Shown piece by piece: positions 7,793 to 16,098 of a stretch of DNA of 64,000 nucleotides. The first letter of the stretch is position 1, and each line of letters starts with the position of its first letter. The stretch covers positions 120,370 to 184,369 of the forward strand of contig CAKZGB010000009.1 in assembly GCA_936911875.1 (NCBI GenBank), written 5' to 3'. The notes below the pieces were generated by a model, which was not told where the DNA came from, did no database searches, and saw only the letters and a program-made list of their open reading frames with translations. Source of the DNA: an uncultured Lysobacteraceae bacterium (GTDB lineage: Bacteria; Pseudomonadota; Gammaproteobacteria; Xanthomonadales; Xanthomonadaceae). The translations under genes were made by a program, and so were the position numbers.

Positions 7793-8089
7793 TTAAGCCA
7801 CAGCAGTGACGTCAATCGACTGGCCTTCAGCCAGCGTGACGTATGCCTTGCGCCAGTCCTTGCGGTTGCCTTCGCGGAAGCGGAACGTACGGGCCTTGCC
7901 CTTGACGTTCGCAACGTTGACGGCTGCCACCTTGACGTTGAACAGCTTTTCCACGGCGACTTTGATGTCAGCCTTGGTAGCGTCCTTCGCCACTTCGAAG
8001 CAGTACTGGTTCGAGACTTCCTGCAGGCGTGCGGTCTTTTCGGACACGCGCGGTGCGCGGATTACGTTGTAAAGCTTGGCGTCGTTCAT
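7793..8089 (-). CDS. rplW: 50S ribosomal protein L23
   Basis: 98 residues from the ATG at 8089, whose first bases overlap the rplD stop (ATGA). An in-frame upstream ATG at 8098 is possible but would extend the overlap. The family pattern VIRAPRVSEKTARLQ at the N-terminus and VANVKGKARTFRFREGNRKDW in the loop identify L23, the docking site for trigger factor and SRP at the tunnel exit. Confidence 0.95.
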   Translation of the reverse strand: MNDAKLYNVIRAPRVSEKTARLQEVSNQYCFEVAKDATKADIKVAVEKLFNVKVAAVNVANVKGKARTFRFREGNRKDWRKAYVTLAEGQSIDVTAVA

Positions 8090-8691
8090 GCCAGCCACTC
8101 CTCAATCTTCTTGACGGCGTCAACCGTAATGACGACGGTATCGGCACCGACCAGCGACACCGGATCCAGGCCTTGCACGTCACGAACTTCGACGTACGGC
8201 AGGTTACGGGCCGACAGGTACAGGTTTTCGGTTGCGTCTTCGGTGACGATCAGCGGGCGCTTGCCGACGTTGAAGTCCTTGAGCTTGGCGGCCAGACCCG
8301 AGGTCTTCGGCGCGTCCATGTCAAAGGTTTCAACCACGGTCAGGCGGCCTTGACGGTTCAGTTCCGACAGGATCGACTGCATGGCCGCACGGTACATCTT
8401 GCGGTTGACCTTTTGCGCGAAGCTACGCGGCTTGGCTGCAAAAGTCACACCACCGCCGACGAAGATCGGAGCCGTCAGCGCGCCATGACGTGCGCCGCCG
8501 CCCTTTTGCTTCTTGGACTTCTTGGTGGTACCGGCAACTTCCGAGCGGGTCTTTTGTGCCTTGGTGCCGGCGCGGCCCGCATTGCGGTAAGCGACGACGA
8601 CCTGATGCACCAGATCCTGGCTGAAGTCACGGCCGAAAGTTTCTTCGGACACCGAGACCTTGTTGCTGCTGTTAAAAACGTTCAGTTCCAT
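8086..8691 (-). CDS. rplD: 50S ribosomal protein L4
   Basis: 201 residues with the internal tunnel loop AGTKAQKTRSEVAGTTKKSKK and RHGALTAPIFVGGGVTFAAK. In Escherichia coli free L4 represses its own operon by attenuating transcription and blocking translation in the S10 leader. The hairpins found upstream of rpsJ here (9778-9876) are where such control would act, although I cannot show binding. Confidence 0.97.
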   Translation of the reverse strand: MELNVFNSSNKVSVSEETFGRDFSQDLVHQVVVAYRNAGRAGTKAQKTRSEVAGTTKKSKKQKGGGARHGALTAPIFVGGGVTFAAKPRSFAQKVNRKMYRAAMQSILSELNRQGRLTVVETFDMDAPKTSGLAAKLKDFNVGKRPLIVTEDATENLYLSARNLPYVEVRDVQGLDPVSLVGADTVVITVDAVKKIEEWLA

Positions 8692-8706
8692 GATTTCCTA
8701 GCTCCC

Positions 8707-9360
8707 TCAACCCTTGCTCGAAGGACGGATGATCACGTCACCACCCGGAGCGCCGGGAATGGCACCCTTGATAGCGATCAAACCGCGTTCGGCATCGATC
8801 TGGACGATTTCGAGACCTTGGGTGGTTTGGATTTCGTGACCCATGTGACCGGACATTTTCTTGCCCGGGAACACGCGGCCCGGCGTTTGACGCTGACCGA
8901 TCGAACCCGGTGCGCGGTGCGACAGCGAGTTACCGTGGGTGGCATCACCCATGGTGAAGTTCCAGCGCTTGATGGTGCCCTGGAAGCCCTTACCCTTGGT
9001 CACGCCCTGGACGTCAACAATCTGGCCGACTTCAAAGATGTCTGCCTTGATTTCGCCGCCGACTTCGAAGTCAGCGATCTTGTCGTCTTCGACACGGAGT
9101 TCCCACAGACCGCGACCGGCTTCGACCTTGGCCTTGGCCAGGTGACCGGCCTCTGGCTTGTTGATCAGCGCAGCGCGACGCACGCCAACAGTCACTTGAA
9201 CTGCGGAGTAGCCATCGGTGTCTTGAGTTTTGATTTGGGTTACGCGGTTCGGGGTTGCCTCAATCAGGGTCACCGGAACCGACTTGCCGTCTTCAGTGAA
9301 GAAGCGGCTCATGCCGGCCTTACGGCCAACGATGCCCAACGAATATTTCTTCGTAGCCAT
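8707..9360 (-). CDS. rplC: 50S ribosomal protein L3
   Basis: 217 residues beginning with SLGIVGRKAGMSRFFTEDG; the long finger reaching the peptidyl transferase centre carries HGNSLSHRAPGSIGQRQTPG, including the glutamine that PrmB methylates in Escherichia coli. L3 is one of the two proteins that start 50S assembly. It lies 10 bases after rpsJ. Confidence 0.97.
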   Translation of the reverse strand: MATKKYSLGIVGRKAGMSRFFTEDGKSVPVTLIEATPNRVTQIKTQDTDGYSAVQVTVGVRRAALINKPEAGHLAKAKVEAGRGLWELRVEDDKIADFEVGGEIKADIFEVGQIVDVQGVTKGKGFQGTIKRWNFTMGDATHGNSLSHRAPGSIGQRQTPGRVFPGKKMSGHMGHEIQTTQGLEIVQIDAERGLIAIKGAIPGAPGGDVIIRPSSKG

Positions 9361-9370
9361 TGTTTATGCC

Positions 9371-9682
9371 TCAGCTCAGCTTGATCTGGACGTCAACGCC
9401 AGCGGCCAGTTCGAGCTTCATCAGCGCGTCCACGGTCTTGTCGTTGGGGTCGACGATATCGAGCACGCGCTTGTGCGTGCGGGTCTCGTACTGGTCACGC
9501 GCGTCTTTATCGACGTGCGGCGAGACGAGGATGGTGTAGCGTTCGATCTTGGTCGGCAGCGGGATCGGGCCCTTAACTTGGGCGCCGGTGCGCTTTGCCG
9601 TCTCAACGATCTCGCTGGCCGAGCGGTCGATCAGACGATGATCGAAGGCCTTGAGCCGGATGCGAATCTTTTGGTCCGCCAT
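9371..9682 (-). CDS. rpsJ: 30S ribosomal protein S10 (NusE)
   Basis: 103 residues with RIRLKAFDHRLIDRSASEIV and HVDKDARDQYETRTHKRVLDI, the standard S10 sequence. S10 works in the 30S head and, as NusE, in transcription antitermination with NusB and NusG. It is the first gene of the operon and has an AAAGGA ribosome binding site. In many Xanthomonadales tuf and fusA lie just upstream; here the upstream region is a leader and then an unrelated membrane protein gene. Confidence 0.97.
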   Translation of the reverse strand: MADQKIRIRLKAFDHRLIDRSASEIVETAKRTGAQVKGPIPLPTKIERYTILVSPHVDKDARDQYETRTHKRVLDIVDPNDKTVDALMKLELAAGVDVQIKLS

Positions 9683-9777
9683 AACGGGGGGTTCCTTTAA
9701 TAAAAAAAGAGCGACAGGCCGGGCAGCACATGGTGCACGACCCCATTTCTTAGATCAAAAAGCAGAGTTCAAAAAGC

Positions 9778-9805
9778 AAAAAAGCGGGCCGTTAAAGCGG
9801 TCCGC
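9778..9805 (-). terminator. Second hairpin with U-tract in the rpsJ leader (candidate attenuator)
   Basis: On the minus strand an 8-bp stem (GCGGACCG/CGGCCCGC with one A-C mismatch) and a 6-base loop are followed by six T. It lies about 95 bases before the rpsJ ATG and downstream of the promoter at 9983-10012, so transcription must pass it to reach the operon. Confidence 0.6.
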
Positions 9806-9847
9806 CCGACATGGATGTTTTGAGTGACGCAGTCCGTGCCTGTTGAC

Positions 9848-9876
9848 AAAAAAACCCTTTAAAACAAGGGATTTTT
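9848..9876 (-). terminator. First hairpin with U-tract in the rpsJ leader
   Basis: Stem CCCTT/AAGGG with a 6-base loop, extended by A-T pairs and followed by seven T on the minus strand (five T on the plus strand). It could end the transcript of the membrane protein at 10084, but it also lies inside the rpsJ leader downstream of the promoter, so it may act in attenuation together with the hairpin at 9778-9805. Confidence 0.6.
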
Positions 9877-9982
9877 GCAAACCGGCAAAGCCATGCGACG
9901 CATCCGTGTCCGGCGAATACGAAGCAAATCCTATGCCTCATTTCGCAGTTTTATACCACTACCGAAGGGGAAGTGAGCCGCT

Positions 9983-10012
9983 ATTCTAACCCGAATTTCG
10001 ACCGCTGTGCAA
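9983..10012 (-). promoter_or_regulatory. Sigma-70 promoter of the S10 operon
   Basis: Minus-strand TTGCAC, an 18-base spacer and TAGAAT. Transcription would start near 9976, giving a leader of about 290 bases before rpsJ, longer than the 172 bases of the Escherichia coli S10 leader. Confidence 0.7.
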
Positions 10013-10083
10013 GTTGAATCGTAAAAAAATCAGCAACTTAGGCGATTGGTGATTTTCTGACCGGCCTTCGCGGCCGGTTGGGG

Positions 10084-10554
10084 TCAGACGGCGATCCGGC
10101 CGTTGCCGTCGCCCGATCCGGTACCGCTATCGGGGCCACCGGTCGGCGGCGGAGGCAGATTGCCGCCACCCCCACGGCGCTTGGCCTCAAAGAAGGCATT
10201 GGCGGCGGGGCGATACAACATGAACGCCATCAGGGCATGCAGCCCGGCGCCCAGCAGCATCGTGGTGTTGCCGGACAGCAGGCCCATCAGCGCCACTAAC
10301 AGTGCCAAGGCCACCACCGCGATACGGGCCCAGTTAAGGCCCCGCAGCACGCTCAGGCCGATCAGGAACATCACCACGCAGGCGAACATCGCAATCGGAA
10401 TGGCCCGCGAGATGTCGGCACCGGTGGCGGTGGGAATCGCCTGGGCCAGCAATGACGGATCTTTGCGGATGGCCGTCAGGCTCAGGAAGTTCATGGCGGA
10501 TTGGATCAGGATAAAAAACCCGATCACAGTAACGGTCAGTGGACGCTTCGGCAT
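10084..10554 (-). CDS. Four-helix inner membrane protein with Gly/Pro-rich tail
   Basis: 156 residues that I do not recognise. Hydrophobic segments near residues 8-28, 50-70, 74-95 and 97-115 suggest four membrane helices. The C-terminus is soluble and of low complexity (KRRGGGGNLPPPPTGG, then a Gly/Ser/Asp stretch). It stands alone and divergent from the nitroreductase gene at 10605, with a 50-base shared upstream region. No function is proposed. Confidence 0.7.
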   Translation of the reverse strand: MPKRPLTVTVIGFFILIQSAMNFLSLTAIRKDPSLLAQAIPTATGADISRAIPIAMFACVVMFLIGLSVLRGLNWARIAVVALALLVALMGLLSGNTTMLLGAGLHALMAFMLYRPAANAFFEAKRRGGGGNLPPPPTGGPDSGTGSGDGNGRIAV

Positions 10555-10604
10555 GGAAGGTAGAATACCAGATCGGTGTTTTGACCCTTAATAAGGATGT
10601 GTGC

Positions 10605-11198
10605 GTGTCCCTGAGCCTTTCCGATTTGTCCGAGCGCCGCTCGGTGCCGGTTACACAACTGGGAGCGCCCGGCCCGGACCGCGCTACCCTGCTCCGCTGC
10701 ATTGAGGCAGCCGTTCGGGTGCCCGACCACGGCAAGCTGGTGCCGTTCCGCCTGATTGAGATCCCCCTGACCGCCCGTGACGCGCTGGGTGCGGCGTTGG
10801 TGCGGCGCCATCAGGAGCTGGACCCAGACATCGCCCCAAAGGTACTGGACAAGGACCGGACCCGCTTTTCGTTCGCCCCGACGGTGGTAGCTGTGGTTGC
10901 CCGGATTACCGACAACCCCAAGGTGCCGCGTCTGGAGCAGGAGCTGACGGCGGGCTGTGTGGCCTTCCAACTGTTGCAGGCGCTAGCGGCCGAAGGCTTT
11001 GCGGGCAACTGGCTGACCGGCTGGGCGGCCTATGACCCCGAGGTGTCGCGCTGGTTCGATCTGGCGCCCCATGAGCTGATCGTGGGCTTTATCCATATCG
11101 GAACGGCCAAGCTGGAGGTACCCGAGCGGGAGCGTCCTGATGCCGCTTCTCTACTATCCGAATTTGACCCGGATGCTATTTCTTTTACCCGGGATTAA
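10605..11198 (+). CDS. Nitroreductase family protein (YdjA-like)
   Basis: 197 residues from the GTG at 10605, which has AAGG eight bases upstream; the frame is open further back but without conservation. The pattern of the FMN-dependent nitroreductase family is present: LSERRSVPVTQL near the start, AAVRVPDHGKLVPFR (family: A.R.PdhgkL.PWRF), and the late AGCVAFQLLQALAAEGFAGNWLTGW. Such small enzymes form homodimers with FMN and use NAD(P)H; the physiological substrate of YdjA-like members is not settled. The stop lies 3 bases before the exonuclease gene. Confidence 0.85.
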   Translation: MSLSLSDLSERRSVPVTQLGAPGPDRATLLRCIEAAVRVPDHGKLVPFRLIEIPLTARDALGAALVRRHQELDPDIAPKVLDKDRTRFSFAPTVVAVVARITDNPKVPRLEQELTAGCVAFQLLQALAAEGFAGNWLTGWAAYDPEVSRWFDLAPHELIVGFIHIGTAKLEVPERERPDAASLLSEFDPDAISFTRD

Positions 11199-11201
11199 TT
11201 G

Positions 11202-12095
11202 ATGAGCACTGTGTCGCGAACTGTCTATCTGGTGGATGCGAGCATCTACGTGTTCCGCGCCTGGCACTCGATGCCCGATCATTTCACCGACTCCGAGGGG
11301 TGGCCGACCAACGCGGTGCAGGGATTTGCGCGCTTTTTGCTGGACTTGCTGGAGCAGACGCAGCCTGAGCACATCGTGATTGCCTTCGACCAGTCGTTGG
11401 ACCAGTGTTACCGCAACGAAATTTACCCCCCTTATAAAGCCAACCGCTTGCCGGCGCCGGAAGATCTGCTGCGGCAGTTCGCATACTGCCGTGCGCTGAG
11501 TGAGGCCTTGGGCTTACCGGTGCTGGGCGATCTGCGTTACGAGGCCGATGACCTGATCGGCTCGGTGCTCAATCATTTGCGGCCGCAGGGTTTCCGCGGT
11601 GTGATCGTGTCGGCGGATAAGGATCTGTCGCAGCTGCTCGCCGGAACCGACGAGCAGTGGGATTTTGCGCGCGGTCTGCGTTGGACGCACAACCAGGTGA
11701 TCGATAAGCACGGCGTGCATGCGCATCAGATTGCAGATTATCTGGCGCTGGCGGGCGATGCCATCGACAACATTCCGGGTGTGCCGGGAATCGGGGGCAA
11801 GACGGCGGCGGCCTTGCTGGCGCATTTCGGCTCGCTCGAGGAACTACTGCGACGCGTGGATGAGGTGCCGCTTCTGAGCAACTTGCGCGGCGCCAAGTCG
11901 GTTGCGGCCAAATTGCGCGAGCATGGCGAACTGGCGCGGCTGTATCGTCAACTGACGGTGATTGCGCTCGATGCGCCGTTGGGCGATGTGTCGCACGGGT
12001 TTGCGCGCGGGTCTGCCGACACGGAACGTTTGCTGCCGCTGATCGAGACGTTGCGCCTTGGACCTGTCACCAAACGGCGACTGAGCGCCTGCTAA
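11202..12095 (+). CDS. 5'-3' exonuclease/flap endonuclease-like protein (Xni/Pol I 5' domain type)
   Basis: 297 residues from the ATG at 11202. The fold of the 5' nuclease of DNA polymerase I is evident: VDASIYVFRAWHSMP at the start, AFDQSLDQCYRNEIYPPYKANR, the metal-binding YEADDLIGS and SADKDLSQLL, and the helix-hairpin-helix DNIPGVPGIGGKTAAALL near residue 190. It is a stand-alone nuclease domain without a polymerase, like ExoIX/Xni of Escherichia coli, acting on flaps or single-stranded overhangs in the cytoplasm. It follows the nitroreductase closely and is probably co-transcribed. Confidence 0.9.
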   Translation: MSTVSRTVYLVDASIYVFRAWHSMPDHFTDSEGWPTNAVQGFARFLLDLLEQTQPEHIVIAFDQSLDQCYRNEIYPPYKANRLPAPEDLLRQFAYCRALSEALGLPVLGDLRYEADDLIGSVLNHLRPQGFRGVIVSADKDLSQLLAGTDEQWDFARGLRWTHNQVIDKHGVHAHQIADYLALAGDAIDNIPGVPGIGGKTAAALLAHFGSLEELLRRVDEVPLLSNLRGAKSVAAKLREHGELARLYRQLTVIALDAPLGDVSHGFARGSADTERLLPLIETLRLGPVTKRRLSAC

Positions 12096-12128
12096 GATCG
12101 GGGCAACCGGTAGGAGAAATTGACCGTT

Positions 12129-12701
12129 ATGCCTTCGACATTGCAATCGCCTATTGCCCAAATGCCGGTCGAGACTCTGCTCGAGGGCGACTGGCTGCGG
12201 ATGCGGCGGCAAGGCACGTGGGAGTTTGTCGAGCGCGTGCACGGTCGCGGCATGGCGGTGATCATCATTGCGGTGACGCATGACAATAAAGTGGTGTTCG
12301 TCGAGCAGGATCGGATTCCGCTGGGGCGTCGCACCATTGAAATGCCGGCCGGGCTGGTCGGCGACCAGGCCGGTGAAGACACGCTCGAAAATGCAGCACG
12401 TCGTGAGCTCGAAGAGGAAACCGGCTACATCACCGACAGCATGGAAGTGTTGCTGATCGGGCCCACGTCGGCAGGTTTAACCAACGAGCGGATCGCGTAC
12501 GTGCGCGCCGGCAATCTCACCCGTAAACATCAAGGTGGCGGTGTAGAGGCCGAGGACGAAGCCATCATCGTGCACGAGGTCCCGCTGCAGGACGCTCCCG
12601 GTTGGCTGCTGCAACGTCAGGCCGAAGGCTATGAACTCGATCTCAAACTATGGGGCGGACTGTGGATGATTGAGCATCATCTGGACGGTCGCAAACGGTA
12701 A
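12129..12701 (+). CDS. Nudix hydrolase, ADP-ribose pyrophosphatase type
   Basis: 190 residues. The Nudix box is GDQAGEDTLENAARRELEEE plus TGY, matching GX5EX7REUXEEXGU except that the first Glu is Asp. The preceding RIPLGRRTIEMPAG and following GPTSAGLTNERIAYV match ADP-ribose and nucleotide-sugar pyrophosphatases, which need a divalent metal. I chose the ATG at 12129; a TTG at 12120 is closer to the AGGAG at 12112-12116 and is a real alternative. Convergent with the Sel1 gene, 12 bases apart. The substrate is an inference from family resemblance. Confidence 0.88.
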   Translation: MPSTLQSPIAQMPVETLLEGDWLRMRRQGTWEFVERVHGRGMAVIIIAVTHDNKVVFVEQDRIPLGRRTIEMPAGLVGDQAGEDTLENAARRELEEETGYITDSMEVLLIGPTSAGLTNERIAYVRAGNLTRKHQGGGVEAEDEAIIVHEVPLQDAPGWLLQRQAEGYELDLKLWGGLWMIEHHLDGRKR

Positions 12702-12713
12702 ACGCGCGGCTGA

Positions 12714-13508
12714 TTACTCGCCGTTGTTTTCCGGCTGTTTGACCGGCGGGACATTGTCGCCTTGCTGGCGGCTAGTCTGCACTTTGTCACCCATGCGCAC
12801 CGTCACACTGCCGTAGCGTGTCGCTGCCGCGACGTACTTATCCTTGAATTTCTGATACTCCGTCGGATCCCAGAATTTTTCGGCATGGAAGGCATCGGGC
12901 CGGATGTCATCCTCGATGGATCCGTCGTCATTGAAGGCAATCATGCGGGTCAGTAAGCGGCCGTAACCTTTCGCGCGATTGCGCTCGCCCTTGGAGTTGC
13001 GCAGCACTTGCGCGATCTTTGGCATCGCCACTTTATCGGAGTAAGTTCCGAGTATTTCGTCAGCCATGGCCATGGCCTGTTGCTGCTCTGCAGGAGTCAT
13101 GGCCGCCCAATACTGCTCGCGCTTGCCGATTAAAAACGGCTGGTTCATACGTTCGGCGGCCACATCGGCCATCGCATAGGCGCGTGCCTTATTGACAGGC
13201 ACCCCCTCGCCGTTCCAGTACATCTCCGCAAGCATGGCCTGCGCCAGCTTCTCGCCGTAGCGCGCTGAGCGTTCCAGCGCGGGAATCGCTTCCTTGTAAT
13301 TGCCGGCGAAATACGCCTTACGGCCGCGCAGCAGATACTTAATATCGGGATGCGAGTTCAGGAACGTGTCCAGCGACATGGCCTGAGCCTCGCGGTAGCT
13401 CAGCAGCTGTTCGCCCTGCAACTTAATCTGCGTCGGTTCATTAATCTGCGCCTGTACGGGCACTAGCGGCAACAGCAGCAATAAACCAGTGATCAACGGT
13501 CGAGTCAT
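12714..13508 (-). CDS. Secreted Sel1-like repeat protein
   Basis: 264 residues from the ATG at 13508, chosen because it opens a good signal peptide (TRPLITGLLLLLPLVPVQAQ). One clear Sel1/TPR-type helix pair is visible (LAQAMLAEMYWNGEGVPVNK followed by ARAYAMADVAAE), preceded by a TPR-like YFAGNYKEAIPALERSARYG. Such repeats act as protein-binding scaffolds in the periplasm. The C-terminal 100 residues are without a recognised domain and end in a polar tail. It follows pip by 16 bases and may share its transcript. Confidence 0.8.
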   Translation of the reverse strand: MTRPLITGLLLLLPLVPVQAQINEPTQIKLQGEQLLSYREAQAMSLDTFLNSHPDIKYLLRGRKAYFAGNYKEAIPALERSARYGEKLAQAMLAEMYWNGEGVPVNKARAYAMADVAAERMNQPFLIGKREQYWAAMTPAEQQQAMAMADEILGTYSDKVAMPKIAQVLRNSKGERNRAKGYGRLLTRMIAFNDDGSIEDDIRPDAFHAEKFWDPTEYQKFKDKYVAAATRYGSVTVRMGDKVQTSRQQGDNVPPVKQPENNGE

Positions 13509-13524
13509 GTCGTTGCTCCTTGTC

Positions 13525-14469
13525 TCAGTTTGCAAAACGATCGGTGGCGCGTACCAGTGCGTCGACGTTTTCCGCTTCGAATGCACTGTGGCCACTGGCC
13601 GGCGTAATGATCAGCTCACCCTTTGGCCAGACTTTGTGCAGATCCCAGGCGTTATTGACCGGGCAGACCACATCGTAGCGGCCATGCACAATCACACCGG
13701 GAATGTCGGCTATGCGATGCGCATCGCGCAACAGCTGATCATCGACTTCGAAGAAGCCCTTGTTGACGAAGTAGTGGTTTTCAATGCGGGCAAAGGCCAA
13801 CGCGAACTGCGGATCGCCATGCGCATCGGCAAAGTCATCGTCAATGTGCAGGAAGCTGGTGGCGCCCTCCCAAATGCTCCATGCCTTAGCAGCGGCCAGA
13901 CGGGTGGCTTCATCATCGGAGGTCAGACGACGGTGATAAGCCGCGATCAGGTCGCCGCGTTCGGACTCCGGAATCGCATTAAGGTAGTGCTCCCACGCAT
14001 CGGGGAACAGGCGGTTGGCGCCTTCCTGATAGAACCACTGCAATTCCCAATGACGCAGCATGAAGATGCCGCGCAGCACGAGCTCGGTCACTCGCTCCGG
14101 ATGCGTTTGCGCATAGGCCAACGCCAAGGTCGAACCCCAGGAACCGCCGAACACCTGCCAGCGATCAACGCCCAGATACTCACGAAGGCGTTCAATGTCC
14201 GCGACCAGATCCAATGTGGTGTTGTCGACCAGATCGGCATGTGGAGTCGATCGGCCGGAACCGCGCTGATCGAACAGAATGATGTTGTATTTGGCCGGAT
14301 CATGGAAACGGCGCATCTTGTCCGTGCAGCCGCCGCCAGGACCCCCGTGCAGCATCACGACCGGTTTACCCTGCGGATTGCCGCATTGCTCCCAGTACAA
14401 CGTGTGGCGATCATCAACGGCCAGCGTCCCGGAAGCATAAGGAGTAATATCGGGATAGAGTTCGCGCAT
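13525..14469 (-). CDS. pip: Proline iminopeptidase
   Basis: 314 residues of alpha/beta hydrolase fold, peptidase family S33. The oxyanion region HGGPGGG (residues 41-47), the LFDQRGSGRSTPH segment, the nucleophile motif GGSWGSTLA (Ser110) and the C-terminal SGHSAFE histidine are all in place, as is the family-typical length. It removes N-terminal proline from small peptides in the cytoplasm. It lies 2 bases downstream of prmC, suggesting one transcript prmC-pip-Sel1. Confidence 0.95.
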   Translation of the reverse strand: MRELYPDITPYASGTLAVDDRHTLYWEQCGNPQGKPVVMLHGGPGGGCTDKMRRFHDPAKYNIILFDQRGSGRSTPHADLVDNTTLDLVADIERLREYLGVDRWQVFGGSWGSTLALAYAQTHPERVTELVLRGIFMLRHWELQWFYQEGANRLFPDAWEHYLNAIPESERGDLIAAYHRRLTSDDEATRLAAAKAWSIWEGATSFLHIDDDFADAHGDPQFALAFARIENHYFVNKGFFEVDDQLLRDAHRIADIPGVIVHGRYDVVCPVNNAWDLHKVWPKGELIITPASGHSAFEAENVDALVRATDRFAN

Positions 14470-14471
14470 GC

Positions 14472-15347
14472 TCAGTCGGTCGGTAGTGGTGATGTTTTCA
14501 TTGTAGGACGATACAGTTGGCCCATCGTGATGCGATCGTTATCGCCGAAATCGCGCCGGGTTTCGATATGCGTGTAATTGGCCTGCTCGAACAGCGCCCG
14601 CACAGCGGCACCCTGATCGTAGCCATGCTCCACCAGTAGCCAACCGTTGTCGTTCAGATAGGCTGCAGCACCGGCAATGATCAGCCTTAAATCGTCGAGC
14701 CCGTCCGGGCCGGACGCGAGTGCAGTGATGGGTTCAAAGCGCAGATCGCCCTGCTCCAAGTGCGGATCGTCACTGCGGATGTACGGTGGGTTGCTGACGA
14801 TCACATCGAAAGGCGTTGTCGGATCGGGCAACGCCGCAAACCAGTTGCCGATGAGGAATTCGACGTTGTGCAAACCGAGTGCGGCTGCATTGCCCGCCGC
14901 GACGCGTAACGCATCCTCACTGCGATCGGTTGCGACAACCTTGGCGTGCGGGCATTCGCGGGCAATCGCCGAAGCGATCGCCCCACTCCCGGTGCCCAGA
15001 TCCAAAACGCGCGGCGTTTGGAACAGCTCAAGCTTCTCCAGAGCAGCGGCGACCAAGTTCTCGGTGTCGGCCCGCGGAATCAGCGTCGAGGAATCCACCT
15101 GCAGCTCCATCGACCAGAAACCGCGGCTGCCGGTGAGATAGGCGACGGGTTCGCCGGCGGCACGGCGTGCGAGCAGCGCCTCCAACTGCCCCAGTTCATC
15201 GGGCGTCAGCTCGCGTTCGTCATGCAGGAACAGGCCGGTCGGGGTCAGGGCCAGCACGTGCATCGCCAAGTAACGCGCATCCTCCGGATCCACGGGATCG
15301 TGCGCCTGCGCCAACCATTGTCGAATTGTTGTCACCGCTGTAGCCAT
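14472..15347 (-). CDS. prmC: Peptide chain release factor N5-glutamine methyltransferase
   Basis: 291 residues. The SAM-binding motif VLDLGTGSGAIASAIA and the catalytic NPPY (about residue 187, in VSNPPYIRSDDPHLEQGDLRFEP) identify PrmC/HemK, which methylates the GGQ glutamine of RF1 and RF2. The N-terminal helical domain with EPVAYLTGSRGFWSMEL is complete. In Escherichia coli prmC follows prfA; here the upstream neighbour is the divergent ahpC, so the release-factor linkage is lost in this window. Confidence 0.95.
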   Translation of the reverse strand: MATAVTTIRQWLAQAHDPVDPEDARYLAMHVLALTPTGLFLHDERELTPDELGQLEALLARRAAGEPVAYLTGSRGFWSMELQVDSSTLIPRADTENLVAAALEKLELFQTPRVLDLGTGSGAIASAIARECPHAKVVATDRSEDALRVAAGNAAALGLHNVEFLIGNWFAALPDPTTPFDVIVSNPPYIRSDDPHLEQGDLRFEPITALASGPDGLDDLRLIIAGAAAYLNDNGWLLVEHGYDQGAAVRALFEQANYTHIETRRDFGDNDRITMGQLYRPTMKTSPLPTD

Positions 15348-15395
15348 TTCTTAACCGGGAACGTGGGATTATGGCATTGGCCCCCGTAGCAGCCG

Positions 15396-15432
15396 ATAGC
15401 CTCTTCCAATCACACAGATAAAAACAATCAAT
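15396..15432 (+). promoter_or_regulatory. OxyR-type operator upstream of ahpC
   Basis: ATAG-N7-CAAT-N7-ATAA-N7-CAAT, which reproduces the exact spacing of the OxyR consensus (ATAG-N7-CTAT twice, 7 bases apart) with 13 of 16 key positions matching. It abuts the -35 element, where activated OxyR contacts RNA polymerase. Confidence 0.65.
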
Positions 15433-15461
15433 TTGTGCGGTGCATGATGTTTGCCTAAGCT
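15433..15461 (+). promoter_or_regulatory. ahpC promoter
   Basis: TTGTGC, 17 bases, TAAGCT; the poor -10 is what one expects of an activator-dependent promoter. It lies 45-73 bases before the ahpC ATG and directly next to the OxyR-type operator. Confidence 0.45.
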
Positions 15462-15505
15462 ATCAATCAACCTTTCACCCATAGACAGCAAAGAAGGAAA
15501 TCCCG

Positions 15506-16069
15506 ATGTCGCTGATCAACACCAAAATCAAGCCGTTCAAGACGCAAGCCTATAAAAATGGCGAATTCATCGAAGTGACCGACGAATCCCTGAAGGGCAA
15601 GTGGTCGGTGATCGTGTTCTACCCGGCCGACTTTACGTTCGTCTGCCCGACCGAACTCGAAGACCTGGCTGACCATTACGAAGAGTTCCAAAAGCTCGGC
15701 GTCGAAATCTACTCGGTCTCGACCGATACCCACTTCGCGCACAAGGCTTGGGCTGACACTTCGGACGCCATCAAGAAGGTCAAGTACACCATGCTGGGCG
15801 ACGCGACCCAAACCCTGTCGCGCAACTTTGACGTCCTGATCGAAGAAGAAGGCCTGGCCCTGCGCGGCACCTTCGTCATCAATCCGGAAGGCGAAATCAA
15901 GGTTCTCGAAATCCACGACAACGGCATCGGCCGTGACGCGTCGGAACTGCTGCGCAAGGTTAAGGCCGCTCAGTACGTTGCCTCGCATCCGGGCGAAGTC
16001 TGCCCGGCCAAGTGGACCGAAGGCGAAGCCACTCTGAAGCCGTCGCTGGATCTGGTCGGCAAGATCTAA
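15506..16069 (+). CDS. ahpC: Alkyl hydroperoxide reductase peroxiredoxin subunit
   Basis: 187 residues of a typical 2-Cys peroxiredoxin. The peroxidatic cysteine is Cys47 in FYPADFTFVCPTE and the resolving cysteine is Cys166 in GEVCPAKW. It reduces hydrogen peroxide and organic hydroperoxides in the cytoplasm and is recycled by AhpF, encoded 7.5 kb downstream rather than next door. A strong AGAAGGAAAT ribosome binding site and a dedicated terminator mark it as a monocistronic, highly expressed gene. Confidence 0.98.
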   Translation: MSLINTKIKPFKTQAYKNGEFIEVTDESLKGKWSVIVFYPADFTFVCPTELEDLADHYEEFQKLGVEIYSVSTDTHFAHKAWADTSDAIKKVKYTMLGDATQTLSRNFDVLIEEEGLALRGTFVINPEGEIKVLEIHDNGIGRDASELLRKVKAAQYVASHPGEVCPAKWTEGEATLKPSLDLVGKI

Positions 16070-16098
16070 TCCTCAACGGATTTCAGCAGTACTCAAAG

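Noticed and set aside
3149..9384. Long plus-strand open frames opposite the ribosomal genes (up to 670 codons)
   Set aside because: They are antisense shadows caused by the strong codon bias of ribosomal genes; the minus-strand proteins are unmistakable.
9842..9847. Plus-strand TTGACA as a promoter -35
   Set aside because: It is followed by a hairpin and no -10 at suitable distance, and no plus-strand gene starts nearby.
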